The notes under the pieces are model-generated. The model worked only from the letters and a program-made list of their open reading frames with translations. It made no database searches and was not told the DNA's origin. Source: an uncultured Dorea sp. (lineage in GTDB: Bacteria > Bacillota > Clostridia > Lachnospirales > Lachnospiraceae). From it: a stretch of 32,222 nucleotides of DNA. Numbering within the stretch: position 1 is the first letter of the stretch; each line of letters starts with the position of its first letter. Shown here in pieces: positions 7,571-15,700 of the stretch. The position numbers and the translations under genes were made by a program. Location: positions 1 through 32,222 of the forward strand of contig UQRE01000029.1 in NCBI GenBank assembly GCA_900543415.1, in the 5' to 3' direction.

Positions 7571-8092
7571 ATGTTAGGTGAGAAAAAAAGCAAAGTGGCA
7601 GTAAGTGCACTCTTTATTATCGCTATGTGGGGGACGTTATCTACAACCGCATATGCAAATTCTTCATGGATATGGCTTACGAGGAGACAACCTTACGAAC
7701 TTTTACCGCTTGCTGTTTTGGTGACGCTTGTTATTGAAACTGGCGTTATCTTATTTTCTCTAAGGGAGAAGAAGCTGTGGAAAACGCTTGTGCTTGTTAT
7801 AGCAGCGAATTTAATATCCTTTCTTCTTCCATATTTATTCTTGTATCTGGATCAAAAGTCTTTTGCTGGAGGAATGGGAATTCGTGAGATACTTGACAAG
7901 GGTCCCTTTTATATTGTCGGTGCGTTTTATTTAATCATTACGTTGGTGATTGAGGTTCCGATTGTGTATGTGGGACTTAAGAGTGAAATGAAAAATAAAA
8001 AGAGAGGACTTCTGACAATCATTGCTTCGAATGTAGTGACGACAGCGCTTGTATGTGTGGCAGAGAGAATGATATGTAGGGGACATTGGTAG
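7571..8092 (+). CDS. Small integral membrane protein of unknown function
   Basis: I do not recognise this 173-residue protein. A positively charged N terminus (MLGEKKSK) is followed by a hydrophobic stretch ending TTAYANS, which resembles a signal peptide with an AYA-N cleavage site. Three further hydrophobic segments lie at about 45-62, 72-92 and 113-137, and a weaker one near 150-163. The segment between the last two holds the short loop DQKSFAGGMGIREILDKG. AGAGGTGAT precedes the ATG at good spacing. It follows the two-component/ABC operon on the same strand with its own likely promoter, so an accessory role there is possible but unproven. A terminator follows at once. Confidence 0.75.
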   Translation: MLGEKKSKVAVSALFIIAMWGTLSTTAYANSSWIWLTRRQPYELLPLAVLVTLVIETGVILFSLREKKLWKTLVLVIAANLISFLLPYLFLYLDQKSFAGGMGIREILDKGPFYIVGAFYLIITLVIEVPIVYVGLKSEMKNKKRGLLTIIASNVVTTALVCVAERMICRGHW

Positions 8093-8097
8093 AAAGT

Positions 8098-8125
8098 GCA
8101 GAGATATGAAATCTCTGCCTTTTTT
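8098..8125 (+). terminator. Rho-independent terminator
   Basis: GCAGAGAT (8098-8105) pairs with ATCTCTGC (8111-8118) around a 5-nt loop, followed by CTTTTTT. It ends the membrane-protein transcript 5 nt after its stop codon. Confidence 0.92.
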
Positions 8126-8129
8126 GCAC

Positions 8130-8158
8130 TTTACGAAACTTGCGATATCCGTTACAAT
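8130..8158 (+). promoter_or_regulatory. Promoter of the cyclophilin-ECF-truA operon
   Basis: TTTACG (8130-8135), a 17-bp spacer and TACAAT (8153-8158) stand between the preceding terminator and the cyclophilin gene. This is the only promoter I see before the co-directional genes that run to about 13166. Confidence 0.6.
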
Positions 8159-8201
8159 AAGTAACAGAGTTTTAAATATTTAGTAAAGTGAGGAAGATAT
8201 G

Positions 8202-8720
8202 ATGACAAATCCAGTTGTTACAATTAAGATGGAAAATGGCGATGTGATGAAAGCGGAGTTATATCCGGATATTGCGCCAAATACAGTAAATAATTTTATC
8301 TCTCTTGTGAAGAAGGGTTTTTATAACGGCCTTATTTTTCACCGTGTGATCCGTGGGTTCATGATTCAGGGCGGATGTCCGGATGGAATCGGTACAGGCG
8401 GACCGGGATATACAATTAAGGGTGAATTTAATCAGAATGGCTTTGTTAACGAGCTGGCGCACACGGAAGGTGTTCTGTCAATGGCAAGAGCAATGCACCC
8501 GGATTCAGCAGGTTCTCAGTTCTTTATTATGCACAAGAATTCTCCGCACCTTGACGGAGCTTATGCGGCATTCGGTAAAGTTGTAGAAGGTATGGATGTG
8601 GTAAATAAAATTGCAGAGACTGCAACAGACTACAGTGACAGACCGTCGGAAGAGCAGAGAATGGAAGAAGTTACAGTAGAAACTTTTGGTGAGGAATATC
8701 CGGAACCAGAGAAAATGTAA
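8202..8720 (+). CDS. Peptidyl-prolyl cis-trans isomerase, cyclophilin type
   Basis: This 172-residue single-domain cyclophilin catalyses proline cis-trans isomerisation during protein folding. The family core is clear: FHRVIRGFMIQGGCPDG holds the catalytic Arg and the FMIQGG motif, and AGSQFFIMH and LDGAYAAFGKVVEGMDVV complete the active site. There is no signal peptide, so it is cytoplasmic. Two ATGs are adjacent (8199, 8202). The second has the better distance, 8 nt from GAGG. Its stop codon overlaps a possible upstream start for ecfA1 (TAATG). Confidence 0.95.
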   Translation: MTNPVVTIKMENGDVMKAELYPDIAPNTVNNFISLVKKGFYNGLIFHRVIRGFMIQGGCPDGIGTGGPGYTIKGEFNQNGFVNELAHTEGVLSMARAMHPDSAGSQFFIMHKNSPHLDGAYAAFGKVVEGMDVVNKIAETATDYSDRPSEEQRMEEVTVETFGEEYPEPEKM

Positions 8721-8767
8721 TGGAAATCGGTGCAGACCGAAGGAACAGACGGAGGCTTTTTAGTCCT

Positions 8768-9619
8768 ATGGATATGGTAAAGACAGACAAGCTTGTATTT
8801 GAATATGAGAAGCGGGATGAAGAGGGAAATGTAATCGGAATGCACCGCGCAGTTGATGAAGTGGATCTTGATGTGAAGGAAGGGCAGTTTATTGCGATTC
8901 TTGGGCATAACGGGTCTGGAAAATCAACGCTGGCAAAACACATCAATGCAATTTTAGTTCCTACAGGCGGAACCATGTGGGTGGATGGTAAGGATACGAA
9001 GAAGCCGGAAGAATTATGGAATGTAAGACAGTCGGCAGGAATGGTATTTCAGAATCCGGACAACCAGATCATTGGTACAGTGGTAGAAGAGGATGTGGGA
9101 TTCGGACCGGAGAACTTAGGTGTACCTACAGACGAGATCTGGGAGAGAGTGGAAGACAGTCTGAAATCTGTAGGAATGATTGAGTATCGGCATCATTCCC
9201 CGAATAAATTGTCGGGCGGACAGAAGCAGCGGGTAGCGATCGCAGGTGTGGTCGCTATGGAACCGAAATGTATTGTGCTTGATGAACCGACAGCCATGTT
9301 AGATCCGGTGGGAAGAAAAGAAGTGCTAAAGACGGTACAGAAGCTTCGGAAGAAGAAAAATGTGACGGTAATCCTGATTACACATTACATGGAGGAAGTG
9401 ATCGATGCAGATAAGATCTATGTGATGGATCATGGGCATGTAGTGATGGAAGGAACGCCAAGAGAAATCTTTGCGCAGGTCGATTGTCTGAAGGAGTATC
9501 GGCTGGACGTGCCGCAGGTGACGATTTTGGCAGATAAACTGAGAAAAATGGGACTTGATATCCCAGAGGGGATCTTGAGGAAGGAAGAACTGGTGGAAGC
9601 AGTATGTCGATTAAAATAG
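8768..9619 (+). CDS. ecfA1: ECF transporter ATPase EcfA1
   Basis: This is one of two ATPases that energise the shared ECF module for vitamin and metal uptake. From ATG 8768 it is 283 residues long, with Walker A GHNGSGKST (46-54), Q-loop VFQNPDNQ, signature LSGGQKQR (148-155), Walker B CIVLDEPTAMLD and switch His in ITHYMEE. An ATG at 8720 would add 16 charged residues not typical of the family, and ATG 8774 is also possible. GGAGG at 8751-8755 favours 8768. It overlaps ecfA2 by 16 nt. No substrate-binding S component is encoded beside it, as expected for a group II ECF module that serves S proteins encoded elsewhere. Confidence 0.95.
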   Translation: MDMVKTDKLVFEYEKRDEEGNVIGMHRAVDEVDLDVKEGQFIAILGHNGSGKSTLAKHINAILVPTGGTMWVDGKDTKKPEELWNVRQSAGMVFQNPDNQIIGTVVEEDVGFGPENLGVPTDEIWERVEDSLKSVGMIEYRHHSPNKLSGGQKQRVAIAGVVAMEPKCIVLDEPTAMLDPVGRKEVLKTVQKLRKKKNVTVILITHYMEEVIDADKIYVMDHGHVVMEGTPREIFAQVDCLKEYRLDVPQVTILADKLRKMGLDIPEGILRKEELVEAVCRLK

Positions 9620-10458
9620 AGCATCTTAATTATGTATACAGTGCCGGAACTGCATATGAGAAACATGCCTTGACGGATATTTGTCTTGAAATCCCGCACG
9701 GAGAATTTGTGGGAATTATCGGACATACAGGTTCCGGGAAATCTACGCTGATCCAGCATTTAAACGGGCTGATCAAAGGTTCCAGCGGAGCCATTTATTA
9801 TAATGGGGAAAATATTTATGAACCGGGATATGATATGCGTAAGCTGCGTAATCAAGTGGGGCTTGTCTTTCAATACCCGGAGCATCAATTATTTGAAGTG
9901 GACGTCATGAGTGACGTTTGTTTTGGACCGAAGAATCAGGGGCTTACGAAAGAGGAATGCAGACAGCGTGCGCTGGAGGCGCTGCATTTAGTCGGTCTGA
10001 AAGAAAAATATTATGAAGCATCTCCATTTGAATTGTCGGGCGGACAGAAAAGGCGGGCGGCAATTGCCGGAGTGCTTGCTATGCATCCGAAGGTGCTTGT
10101 ACTTGACGAGCCTACTGCGGGATTAGATCCCAAAGGAAGAGACGATATTTTAGATCAGATCGCATATCTTCATAAGAAGCGGGATCTGACGGTAATCCTA
10201 GTGTCACACAGCATGGAGGATATTGCGAAATATGCAGACCGCATTGTTGTGATGAACAAAGGTCAAGTTATGTATAATGATCGTCCAGAGAAGGTATTTG
10301 AACATTATAAGGAACTGGAAGAGGTAGGACTTGCAGCTCCTCAGGTCACGTATATTATGCACGATCTGAAAGAAAAGGGGCTTCCGGTAAGGGCGAATGT
10401 GACGACCGTAGAAGAGGCTGCTCGTGAGATAGTAACTGCATTGGAGAAGAAAGCATGA
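9604..10458 (+). CDS. ecfA2: ECF transporter ATPase EcfA2
   Basis: This is the second ATPase of the ECF heterodimer, 284 residues. It has Walker A GHTGSGKST (40-48), VFQYPEHQLFE as Q-loop, signature LSGGQKRRAAIAG, Walker B VLVLDEPTAGLDPKG and switch VSHSMED. The start lies inside the end of ecfA1, and the stop overlaps the ecfT start (ATGA). The three subunits are thus translationally coupled at near-equal stoichiometry. Confidence 0.96.
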   Translation: MSIKIEHLNYVYSAGTAYEKHALTDICLEIPHGEFVGIIGHTGSGKSTLIQHLNGLIKGSSGAIYYNGENIYEPGYDMRKLRNQVGLVFQYPEHQLFEVDVMSDVCFGPKNQGLTKEECRQRALEALHLVGLKEKYYEASPFELSGGQKRRAAIAGVLAMHPKVLVLDEPTAGLDPKGRDDILDQIAYLHKKRDLTVILVSHSMEDIAKYADRIVVMNKGQVMYNDRPEKVFEHYKELEEVGLAAPQVTYIMHDLKEKGLPVRANVTTVEEAAREIVTALEKKA

Positions 10459-11279
10459 TTCGAGATATAACAATAGGACAATATTATCCGGCGAAAAGTG
10501 CAGTACACAGGCTTGACCCGCGCGTGAAGCTTGTGGGGACACTGCTTTATCTTATTTCGCTGTTTTTATTTAAAAGTATATCGGGTTACCTTGTGGCAAC
10601 ATTATTTCTTGTCGGTATTATCAAGATTTCAAAAGTGCCGTTTCGTTTTATTGTGAAAGGATTAAAACCTGTGATTATGCTGCTTATGATTACTGTGCTA
10701 TTTAATCTCTTTTTGACGAGAGACGGAGAAGTTTTGTTTCATGCGTGGATCATTACCATTACAGAAGGCGGACTTCGGACAGCAGTATATATGGCAATCC
10801 GCTTGATCTATCTCATTATAGGTTCTTCGCTAATGACATTTACCACAACGCCGAATGAATTGACGGATGGACTTGAAGCGCTGCTTCGACCGTTGAATAA
10901 GATTCATGTTCCGGTACATGAGATTGCCATGATCATGTCTATTGCCCTGCGTTTTATTCCGATTCTTTTGGAAGAGACAGATAAGATTATGAAGGCACAG
11001 CTTGCCAGAGGAGCAGATTTTGAGAGTGGAAATATTATACAGAGAGCAAAGAGCATGATTCCGATACTTGTGCCGCTGTTTGTGTCTGCGTTTCGACGTG
11101 CCAATGATCTGGCAATGGCAATGGAGGCGCGGTGCTACCGCGGAGGCGACGGAAGGACGAAAATGAAACCGCTTCATTACTGCAGCAGGGACTATATGGC
11201 ATACGTCGTTGTGATTGCGTATGTGATTTTAGTTGTAGCAGTAGGAAGATTAATAAAAATAAGGCTTTGGATATTTTAA
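10455..11279 (+). CDS. ecfT: ECF transporter transmembrane protein EcfT
   Basis: This 274-residue membrane scaffold joins the two ATPases to exchangeable S components. It has about six hydrophobic segments. Two coupling-helix motifs are visible: ARG in AQLARGADF (near residue 185) and ARC in MEARCYRGG (near 225). These are the segments that dock on EcfA1/EcfA2. The N-terminal SAVHRLDPRVKL is also characteristic. It overlaps ecfA2 by 4 nt and truA by 1 nt. Confidence 0.96.
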   Translation: MIRDITIGQYYPAKSAVHRLDPRVKLVGTLLYLISLFLFKSISGYLVATLFLVGIIKISKVPFRFIVKGLKPVIMLLMITVLFNLFLTRDGEVLFHAWIITITEGGLRTAVYMAIRLIYLIIGSSLMTFTTTPNELTDGLEALLRPLNKIHVPVHEIAMIMSIALRFIPILLEETDKIMKAQLARGADFESGNIIQRAKSMIPILVPLFVSAFRRANDLAMAMEARCYRGGDGRTKMKPLHYCSRDYMAYVVVIAYVILVVAVGRLIKIRLWIF

Positions 11280-12034
11280 TGAGAAGAGTCAGATTATTTA
11301 TTGCCTATGATGGCACAGATTATTGCGGCTGGCAGATTCAGCCAAATGGAATTACAATCGAAGAAGTATTGAATCAGAAGCTGAGTGTAATCACAGGGGA
11401 GGATATCCATGTGATTGGAGCAAGCCGGACAGATTCCGGTGTGCATGCGCTTGGACAGGTTGCGGTGTTTGACACAGAGTCATCAATTCCGCCGGAGAGG
11501 ATGTCCTATGCGCTGAATCAGAAGCTTCCGGAGGATATTGTGATCGTAAGATCGGATGAAGTGTCATCTGACTGGCATCCAAGATACCAGAATGAAGTGA
11601 TCAAGACGTATGAGTATCATATTTGTAATGCTCCGGTGCCCAATCCATTAAAAAGAAGATACAGCACCCATGTTTCCTTTCCAATGGATGTAGAGAAAAT
11701 GAGAGAGGGCGCCGGATATCTGGTTGGAGAACATGATTTTGTCAGCTTCTGTAATATCAGAACGAATGTGGAAGATACAGTGCGGACAGTGACAGACCTT
11801 ACAATTACACAGCACGGAGAAGATATTACTATACGAATTACCGGAAATGGATTTTTATATAATATGGTACGCATTATCGCCGGAACACTGATTCGTGTAG
11901 GACGAGGGTTTTACACACCGGAGAGAGTGAAGGAGATACTGGAAGAAAAGGAACGGACGGCAGCAGGGGTTACTGCGCCGCCCAATGGTCTTGTGTTGGT
12001 GGAGGTAAGGTATGGAGAGGAAAATCTACTTTGA
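11279..12034 (+). CDS. truA: tRNA pseudouridine(38-40) synthase TruA
   Basis: The enzyme isomerises uridines 38-40 in the anticodon stem-loop of tRNAs. It is 251 residues long, with the catalytic Asp D52 in GASRTDSGVHALGQ and conserved IAYDGTDYCGWQ and NGFLYNMVRIIAGTL. ATG 11279 overlaps the ecfT stop (TAATG). A longer reading from 11132 would lie wholly inside ecfT and is rejected. The ecfA1-ecfA2-ecfT-truA order is standard in Firmicutes. Here it is followed by an aminotransferase gene rather than rplM. Confidence 0.97.
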   Translation: MRRVRLFIAYDGTDYCGWQIQPNGITIEEVLNQKLSVITGEDIHVIGASRTDSGVHALGQVAVFDTESSIPPERMSYALNQKLPEDIVIVRSDEVSSDWHPRYQNEVIKTYEYHICNAPVPNPLKRRYSTHVSFPMDVEKMREGAGYLVGEHDFVSFCNIRTNVEDTVRTVTDLTITQHGEDITIRITGNGFLYNMVRIIAGTLIRVGRGFYTPERVKEILEEKERTAAGVTAPPNGLVLVEVRYGEENLL

Positions 12035-13166
12035 CAATGGAAGTACGTCTTGGCCAAAAGCGCCCGGAGTTGCTGAAGCAATGTCTGAACTTCTGACAAA
12101 AGGTGCATTTAACATTAATAGAGGGAATTATGAAGGCGCTTATGAAGTGGAAGGACTTGTACTGGAAACAAGAGAAAAATTAGCGAAAATGTTTCACTGT
12201 GAAGATTCTAAGCGAGTACTTTTCTCGCCTGGGATTACCCATTCTTTGAACTATTTTATTAAAGGGTTTCTAAAAGCCGGAGATCATGTGATCGTTAGTG
12301 GAATCGAACATAATGCAGTGATGCGTCCGCTTCGTCAGATGGAAGCCTGTGGGGTTACTTATGATATTGCGCAAACAGCAGAAGACGGAAGTGTGACCGA
12401 AGAAGCGGTGGAAGCGCTTGTGAGACCGGAGACAAAGGCAGTGATCATCTCGCATGCGTCTAATGTATGTGGGACCGTTCTTCCGATTGAAGCAATCGGG
12501 CAGGTGTGCAAAAAACATGATTTGTTTTTTGTTGTGGATTCTGCTCAGAGCGCCGGAACCATTCCGGTTGATATGGAGAAATGTGGAATTGATTTTCTTG
12601 CATTTACCGGACATAAAGGGCTGCTTGGCCCACAGGGGATTGGTGGCTTTTTGATTTCAGAGAAGCTGGATGCGCAGATGGTTCCTTATCTTGCAGGGGG
12701 AACCGGAAGTCAGTCGGACTCCCTTGATATGCCGGTGAACCTGCCGGATAAATACGAAAGCGGAACGATGAATCTTCCGGGAATCATCGGATTGCACGCA
12801 GCACTGTCTTATATAGAACAAACGGGAATCGAAGATATTCATGATGAGAAGATGGAACTTACTGCATATTTCTTAGAGAAGCTAAGAGAGTTTCCGAATA
12901 TCCGTGTAGTAGGAAAGCAGGATGTGCAGGATCGTGTAGCGGTTGTATCTCTTGATTTTCAGGGAGAGGATAATGCAATCATAGCTTTTGAACTGGAACA
13001 AAATTATGGAATCATGACACGGGTAGGGCTTCACTGTGCACCGATTGCCCATCAGTCTTTACATACTTACCCACAGGGAACGGTGCGATTTGCGTTTAGT
13101 GCAAGTAATACCAAGGAAGAAATTGATCGGTGCATAGAAGGATTTCGAGAATTGTTTTCAGTATAG
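12012..13166 (+). CDS. Class V aminotransferase, cysteine-desulfurase-like (EF2568 type)
   Basis: This 384-residue PLP enzyme resembles NifS/SufS-type desulfurases, which move sulfur (or selenium) from (seleno)cysteine to an acceptor. The N terminus IYFDNGSTSWPKAPGV is typical of the EF2568 subfamily (TIGR01977). PLP would be bound by K202 in FTGHKGLLGPQGIGG, with the conserved VDSAQSAG before it. C342 in RVGLHCAPIAHQ sits where the catalytic Cys loop of desulfurases lies. It overlaps truA by 23 nt with GGAGGTAAGG before the ATG. The members of this subfamily I know of often occur with DUF3343 and selenium genes, and a DUF3343 gene lies 1.5 kb downstream. The exact substrate is unknown. Confidence 0.88.
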   Translation: MERKIYFDNGSTSWPKAPGVAEAMSELLTKGAFNINRGNYEGAYEVEGLVLETREKLAKMFHCEDSKRVLFSPGITHSLNYFIKGFLKAGDHVIVSGIEHNAVMRPLRQMEACGVTYDIAQTAEDGSVTEEAVEALVRPETKAVIISHASNVCGTVLPIEAIGQVCKKHDLFFVVDSAQSAGTIPVDMEKCGIDFLAFTGHKGLLGPQGIGGFLISEKLDAQMVPYLAGGTGSQSDSLDMPVNLPDKYESGTMNLPGIIGLHAALSYIEQTGIEDIHDEKMELTAYFLEKLREFPNIRVVGKQDVQDRVAVVSLDFQGEDNAIIAFELEQNYGIMTRVGLHCAPIAHQSLHTYPQGTVRFAFSASNTKEEIDRCIEGFRELFSV

Positions 13167-13245
13167 ATTTTCCGAATAACAGAGCTTAATTATCAGAAAA
13201 AACAATAGCCATTCCAGCTCCTTGTATTGTTTCGAAGTGGAAAAA

Positions 13246-13274
13246 TTGATACCATAAATACAGTGATATATACG
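13246..13274 (+). promoter_or_regulatory. Possible promoter of the double-cubane operon
   Basis: TTGATA (13246-13251), a 17-bp spacer and TATACG (13269-13274) stand 33 nt before the next start codon. The -10 box is weak. An imperfect inverted repeat AACAATA/TATTGTT at 13200-13232 precedes it and may attenuate read-through from truA. Confidence 0.4.
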
Positions 13275-13306
13275 AAATGATAAGAGAATCAAGGAGGAAA
13301 TGAATT

Positions 13307-14581
13307 ATGGCTGATTATCGTAAAATGTGGGAAGATCTGGGGATGGATGTGGAAATGCATGACCAGTTATGTGCAGTATTGCCACAGGCGTTCGGGGATG
13401 TCTTTTTATCTCAGGAAAACCGTCCGGAGGGAATGGATTACTATAATATGGTAGTTGCAGATATTCACGGAATTCGTCCGGCTGAATTGATCGAGCATCA
13501 GAAAAAAGGCGGAAAAGTATTTGGAACGTTCTGTGTATATGTTCCGGACGAGATTGTATTTGCGGCAGATGCAATTGCAACCGGACTTTGCGGAGGGTCT
13601 CAGTTCTGGGTTCCGGGCGGAGAGAAAGTGCTCCCGACCAATACCTGTCCGCTGATCAAAGCTTCCGTAGGTGCAAGAATTGACCGTACCTGCCCATTCT
13701 TCAGAATCGCAGATATGTATGTCGGAGAAACCACATGTGATGGTAAGAAGAAGGCATGGGAGATACTGGCTGAAGATGTTCCGGTTCATGTGATGAATCT
13801 TCCGCAGATGAAACGCGCAAAAGATGTTCAGGCATGGGCGGAGGAAATTGAGACATTTAAAAATATCGTAGAGGAATTTACGGGAAATAAAGTAACTGCA
13901 GATAAACTTGCAGAGAGTATTAAATTAATCAATAATAAGAGAAAAGCGTTAGAGAGATTATACGATCTTCGCAAAAATGAGACATTGCCGCTCAGTGGCT
14001 GTGATGCACTTCTTATTTCTCAGATTGCATTCTATGATGATCCTGCAAGATTTACTCAGATGACGAATAAGCTCTGTGACGAATTGGAGGAACGTGTGGC
14101 AGATGGTGTCAGCGTTGTGCCGGCGGGAACAAAACGTATTATGCTGACAGGAACACCTCTGGCAATTCCAAACTGGAAGCTTCACAATATCGTAGAGACA
14201 AGCGGAGCAGCTGTTGTCTGTGAAGAAATGTGTACAGGAACCCGTTACTTTGAGAAGCTGGTAGACGAATCTGGAACTACTTTAGAAGAGCAGTATCAGG
14301 CACTTGCAAATCGATATATGAATATTAACTGTGCATGCTTCACACCAAACAGCGGAAGAATCGATGATATCTTACGTCTGGCAAAAGAATATAAAGTAGA
14401 CGGAATCATTGATGTAAATCTGAAGTTCTGTAATCTCTATGATACAGAAGGATATTTTGTAGAACGTGCAATGAAAGAAGCCGGTATCCCGGTACTTGGT
14501 ATTGAAACAGATTATACAGATAGTGACGCACAGCAGCTTCGTACAAGAGTCAGTGCGTTTATTGAAATGCTGAACAATTAA
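13307..14581 (+). CDS. Double-cubane cluster protein / 2-hydroxyacyl-CoA dehydratase-like (HgdB/YjiM family)
   Basis: This 424-residue HgdB-type reductase probably binds an iron-sulfur cluster that is reduced by the ATP-dependent activator encoded at 14920. It is a single-gene reductase component, not a two-subunit dehydratase, and matches the double-cubane protein group that carries an [Fe8S9] centre. Candidate Cys ligands are C76, C95, C114, C129 and C144 in the first domain (FGTFCVYVPDE, GLCGGSQFW, NTCPLIKAS, RTCPFF, ETTCDGKKK). C305, C309, C342, C344 and C375 lie in the second. Known members reduce small molecules such as acetylene in vitro; the natural substrate is not known. The ATG follows AAGGAGGAAA. 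Confidence 0.88.
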   Translation: MADYRKMWEDLGMDVEMHDQLCAVLPQAFGDVFLSQENRPEGMDYYNMVVADIHGIRPAELIEHQKKGGKVFGTFCVYVPDEIVFAADAIATGLCGGSQFWVPGGEKVLPTNTCPLIKASVGARIDRTCPFFRIADMYVGETTCDGKKKAWEILAEDVPVHVMNLPQMKRAKDVQAWAEEIETFKNIVEEFTGNKVTADKLAESIKLINNKRKALERLYDLRKNETLPLSGCDALLISQIAFYDDPARFTQMTNKLCDELEERVADGVSVVPAGTKRIMLTGTPLAIPNWKLHNIVETSGAAVVCEEMCTGTRYFEKLVDESGTTLEEQYQALANRYMNINCACFTPNSGRIDDILRLAKEYKVDGIIDVNLKFCNLYDTEGYFVERAMKEAGIPVLGIETDYTDSDAQQLRTRVSAFIEMLNN

Positions 14582-14643
14582 GCATTGTCAGACTGTCGGA
14601 GAGTCAGCAGTGTGAAAATAAAGTAGGAAGGGAAAAGATCTGT

Positions 14644-14904
14644 ATGCAGAAAATACAGCATTATGTGTTGTTCCCTAATCACGACAATGGCATGAGACTT
14701 TATAAAGAATTAAAAAATCTGGGGGTTCGGGCAACCATTGCCCCTACCCCCAGAGCTGCGAGTAAATGCTGCGGCATTTCTCTTCTTGTGGAAGAAAAAG
14801 ATCTCGATGTGATTTGTGAGTGTATAGCGGAACATGAGATTGAGATTCTCGAAATTGTAGAGATTGAGAGAGATATCAACCCAAATAGAGATAAATATTG
14901 TTAA
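14644..14904 (+). CDS. DUF3343 protein, putative sulfur/selenium carrier
   Basis: This 86-residue protein has the DUF3343 layout: YVLFPNHDNGMRLYKELK at the start and TPRAASKCCGISLLV in the middle. C42-C43 form a vicinal pair, C58 and C60 follow, and the last residue is C86. The family is listed as a putative Se/S carrier, which would shuttle a persulfide or selenide. It lies between the reductase (62 nt) and its activator (15 nt), so it is part of their operon. A role in delivering sulfur to the cluster protein is inference. The start is supported by AGGAAGGGAAAAG upstream. Confidence 0.85.
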   Translation: MQKIQHYVLFPNHDNGMRLYKELKNLGVRATIAPTPRAASKCCGISLLVEEKDLDVICECIAEHEIEILEIVEIERDINPNRDKYC

Positions 14905-14919
14905 TGGGAGTAGAAAGTT

Positions 14920-15681
14920 ATGAATTATGTAGGCATTGATATTGGCTCAACAGCTTCTAAAGTAGCTGTGATAGGAGAAAAAGAGTTCTTTTTTGTGCTG
15001 CCGACAGGGTGGAGCAGTAAAGAAACTTGCCAGACAATTGAAGAAAAATTAAAAGAAAAAGGCGTTGATGTCCGGTCAGAAAATACGAAAGTAGTTGCGA
15101 CAGGATATGGGAGAATCGCAGTAGAATTTGCGGATTATGTGATCACCGAGATTACTTGTCATGCAAGAGGCGGACGGGAAATGGCAGGAGACAACTGTAC
15201 GATCATTGATGTGGGAGGTCAGGACACGAAGGTCATTATCGTAAAAGACGGAATGGTACAGGATTTCCTTATGAATGACAAATGTTCGGCAGGAACCGGA
15301 AAGTTTTTAGAAATCATGGCAAACCGACTGGGTGTGACATTGCAGGAATTATTTGATATGGCAGAAGCCGGAACGGTGCTTCCTATCAGCTCTCTGTGCA
15401 CGGTGTTCGCAGAGTCTGAGGTGATCAATTACATCGGGGAGGGAAGAAAACGAGGCGATATCGCTGCCGGAGTTGTAGATTCTGTGGCGACAAAAGTGGC
15501 GCAGCTCAGTCAGCGCAAGACGTTTTCAGAGAAGGCAATTTTAACCGGCGGGTTAAGCGATAGTAATTATTTCTGTAAGATTTTGTCTGAGAAAGTAAAT
15601 CACAAGGTAGAGACAACAGAGAATGGAAGATATGCAGGAGCGCTTGGAGCGGCACTGCTTGCAAGGGAGAAGTCAAGGTAA
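14920..15681 (+). CDS. ATP-dependent activator of the double-cubane/dehydratase protein (HgdC/YjiL family)
   Basis: This 253-residue ASKHA-fold ATPase acts as a homodimer holding one [4Fe-4S] cluster and drives low-potential electron transfer to its partner. ATP-binding motifs are GIDIGSTASKVAV (5-17), DVGGQDTKVI (97-106) and a C-terminal TGGLSDSNYF. The bridging cluster ligands are C122 in NDKCSAGTGKFLE and C160 in SSLCTVFAESE, which correspond to the two Cys of HgdC. The operon partner is the cluster protein at 13307. A terminator overlaps the end of the gene. Confidence 0.93.
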   Translation: MNYVGIDIGSTASKVAVIGEKEFFFVLPTGWSSKETCQTIEEKLKEKGVDVRSENTKVVATGYGRIAVEFADYVITEITCHARGGREMAGDNCTIIDVGGQDTKVIIVKDGMVQDFLMNDKCSAGTGKFLEIMANRLGVTLQELFDMAEAGTVLPISSLCTVFAESEVINYIGEGRKRGDIAAGVVDSVATKVAQLSQRKTFSEKAILTGGLSDSNYFCKILSEKVNHKVETTENGRYAGALGAALLAREKSR

Positions 15682-15700
15682 AACTGGCTTCTTTTTTTTT
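15669..15700 (+). terminator. Rho-independent terminator overlapping the activator stop codon
   Basis: GAAGTCA (15669-15675) pairs with TGGCTTC (15685-15691), with one G-U pair, followed by nine T residues. The activator stop codon lies in the loop. Confidence 0.7.

Noticed and set aside
11132..11278. N-terminal extension of truA
   Set aside because: It lies entirely inside ecfT, is Arg/Cys-rich and unlike TruA; the ATG at 11279 starts the conserved protein.
13307..15681. True 2-hydroxyglutaryl-CoA dehydratase for amino-acid fermentation
   Set aside because: There is only one HgdB-like subunit and no CoA-transferase or second dehydratase subunit; the layout fits the double-cubane group.
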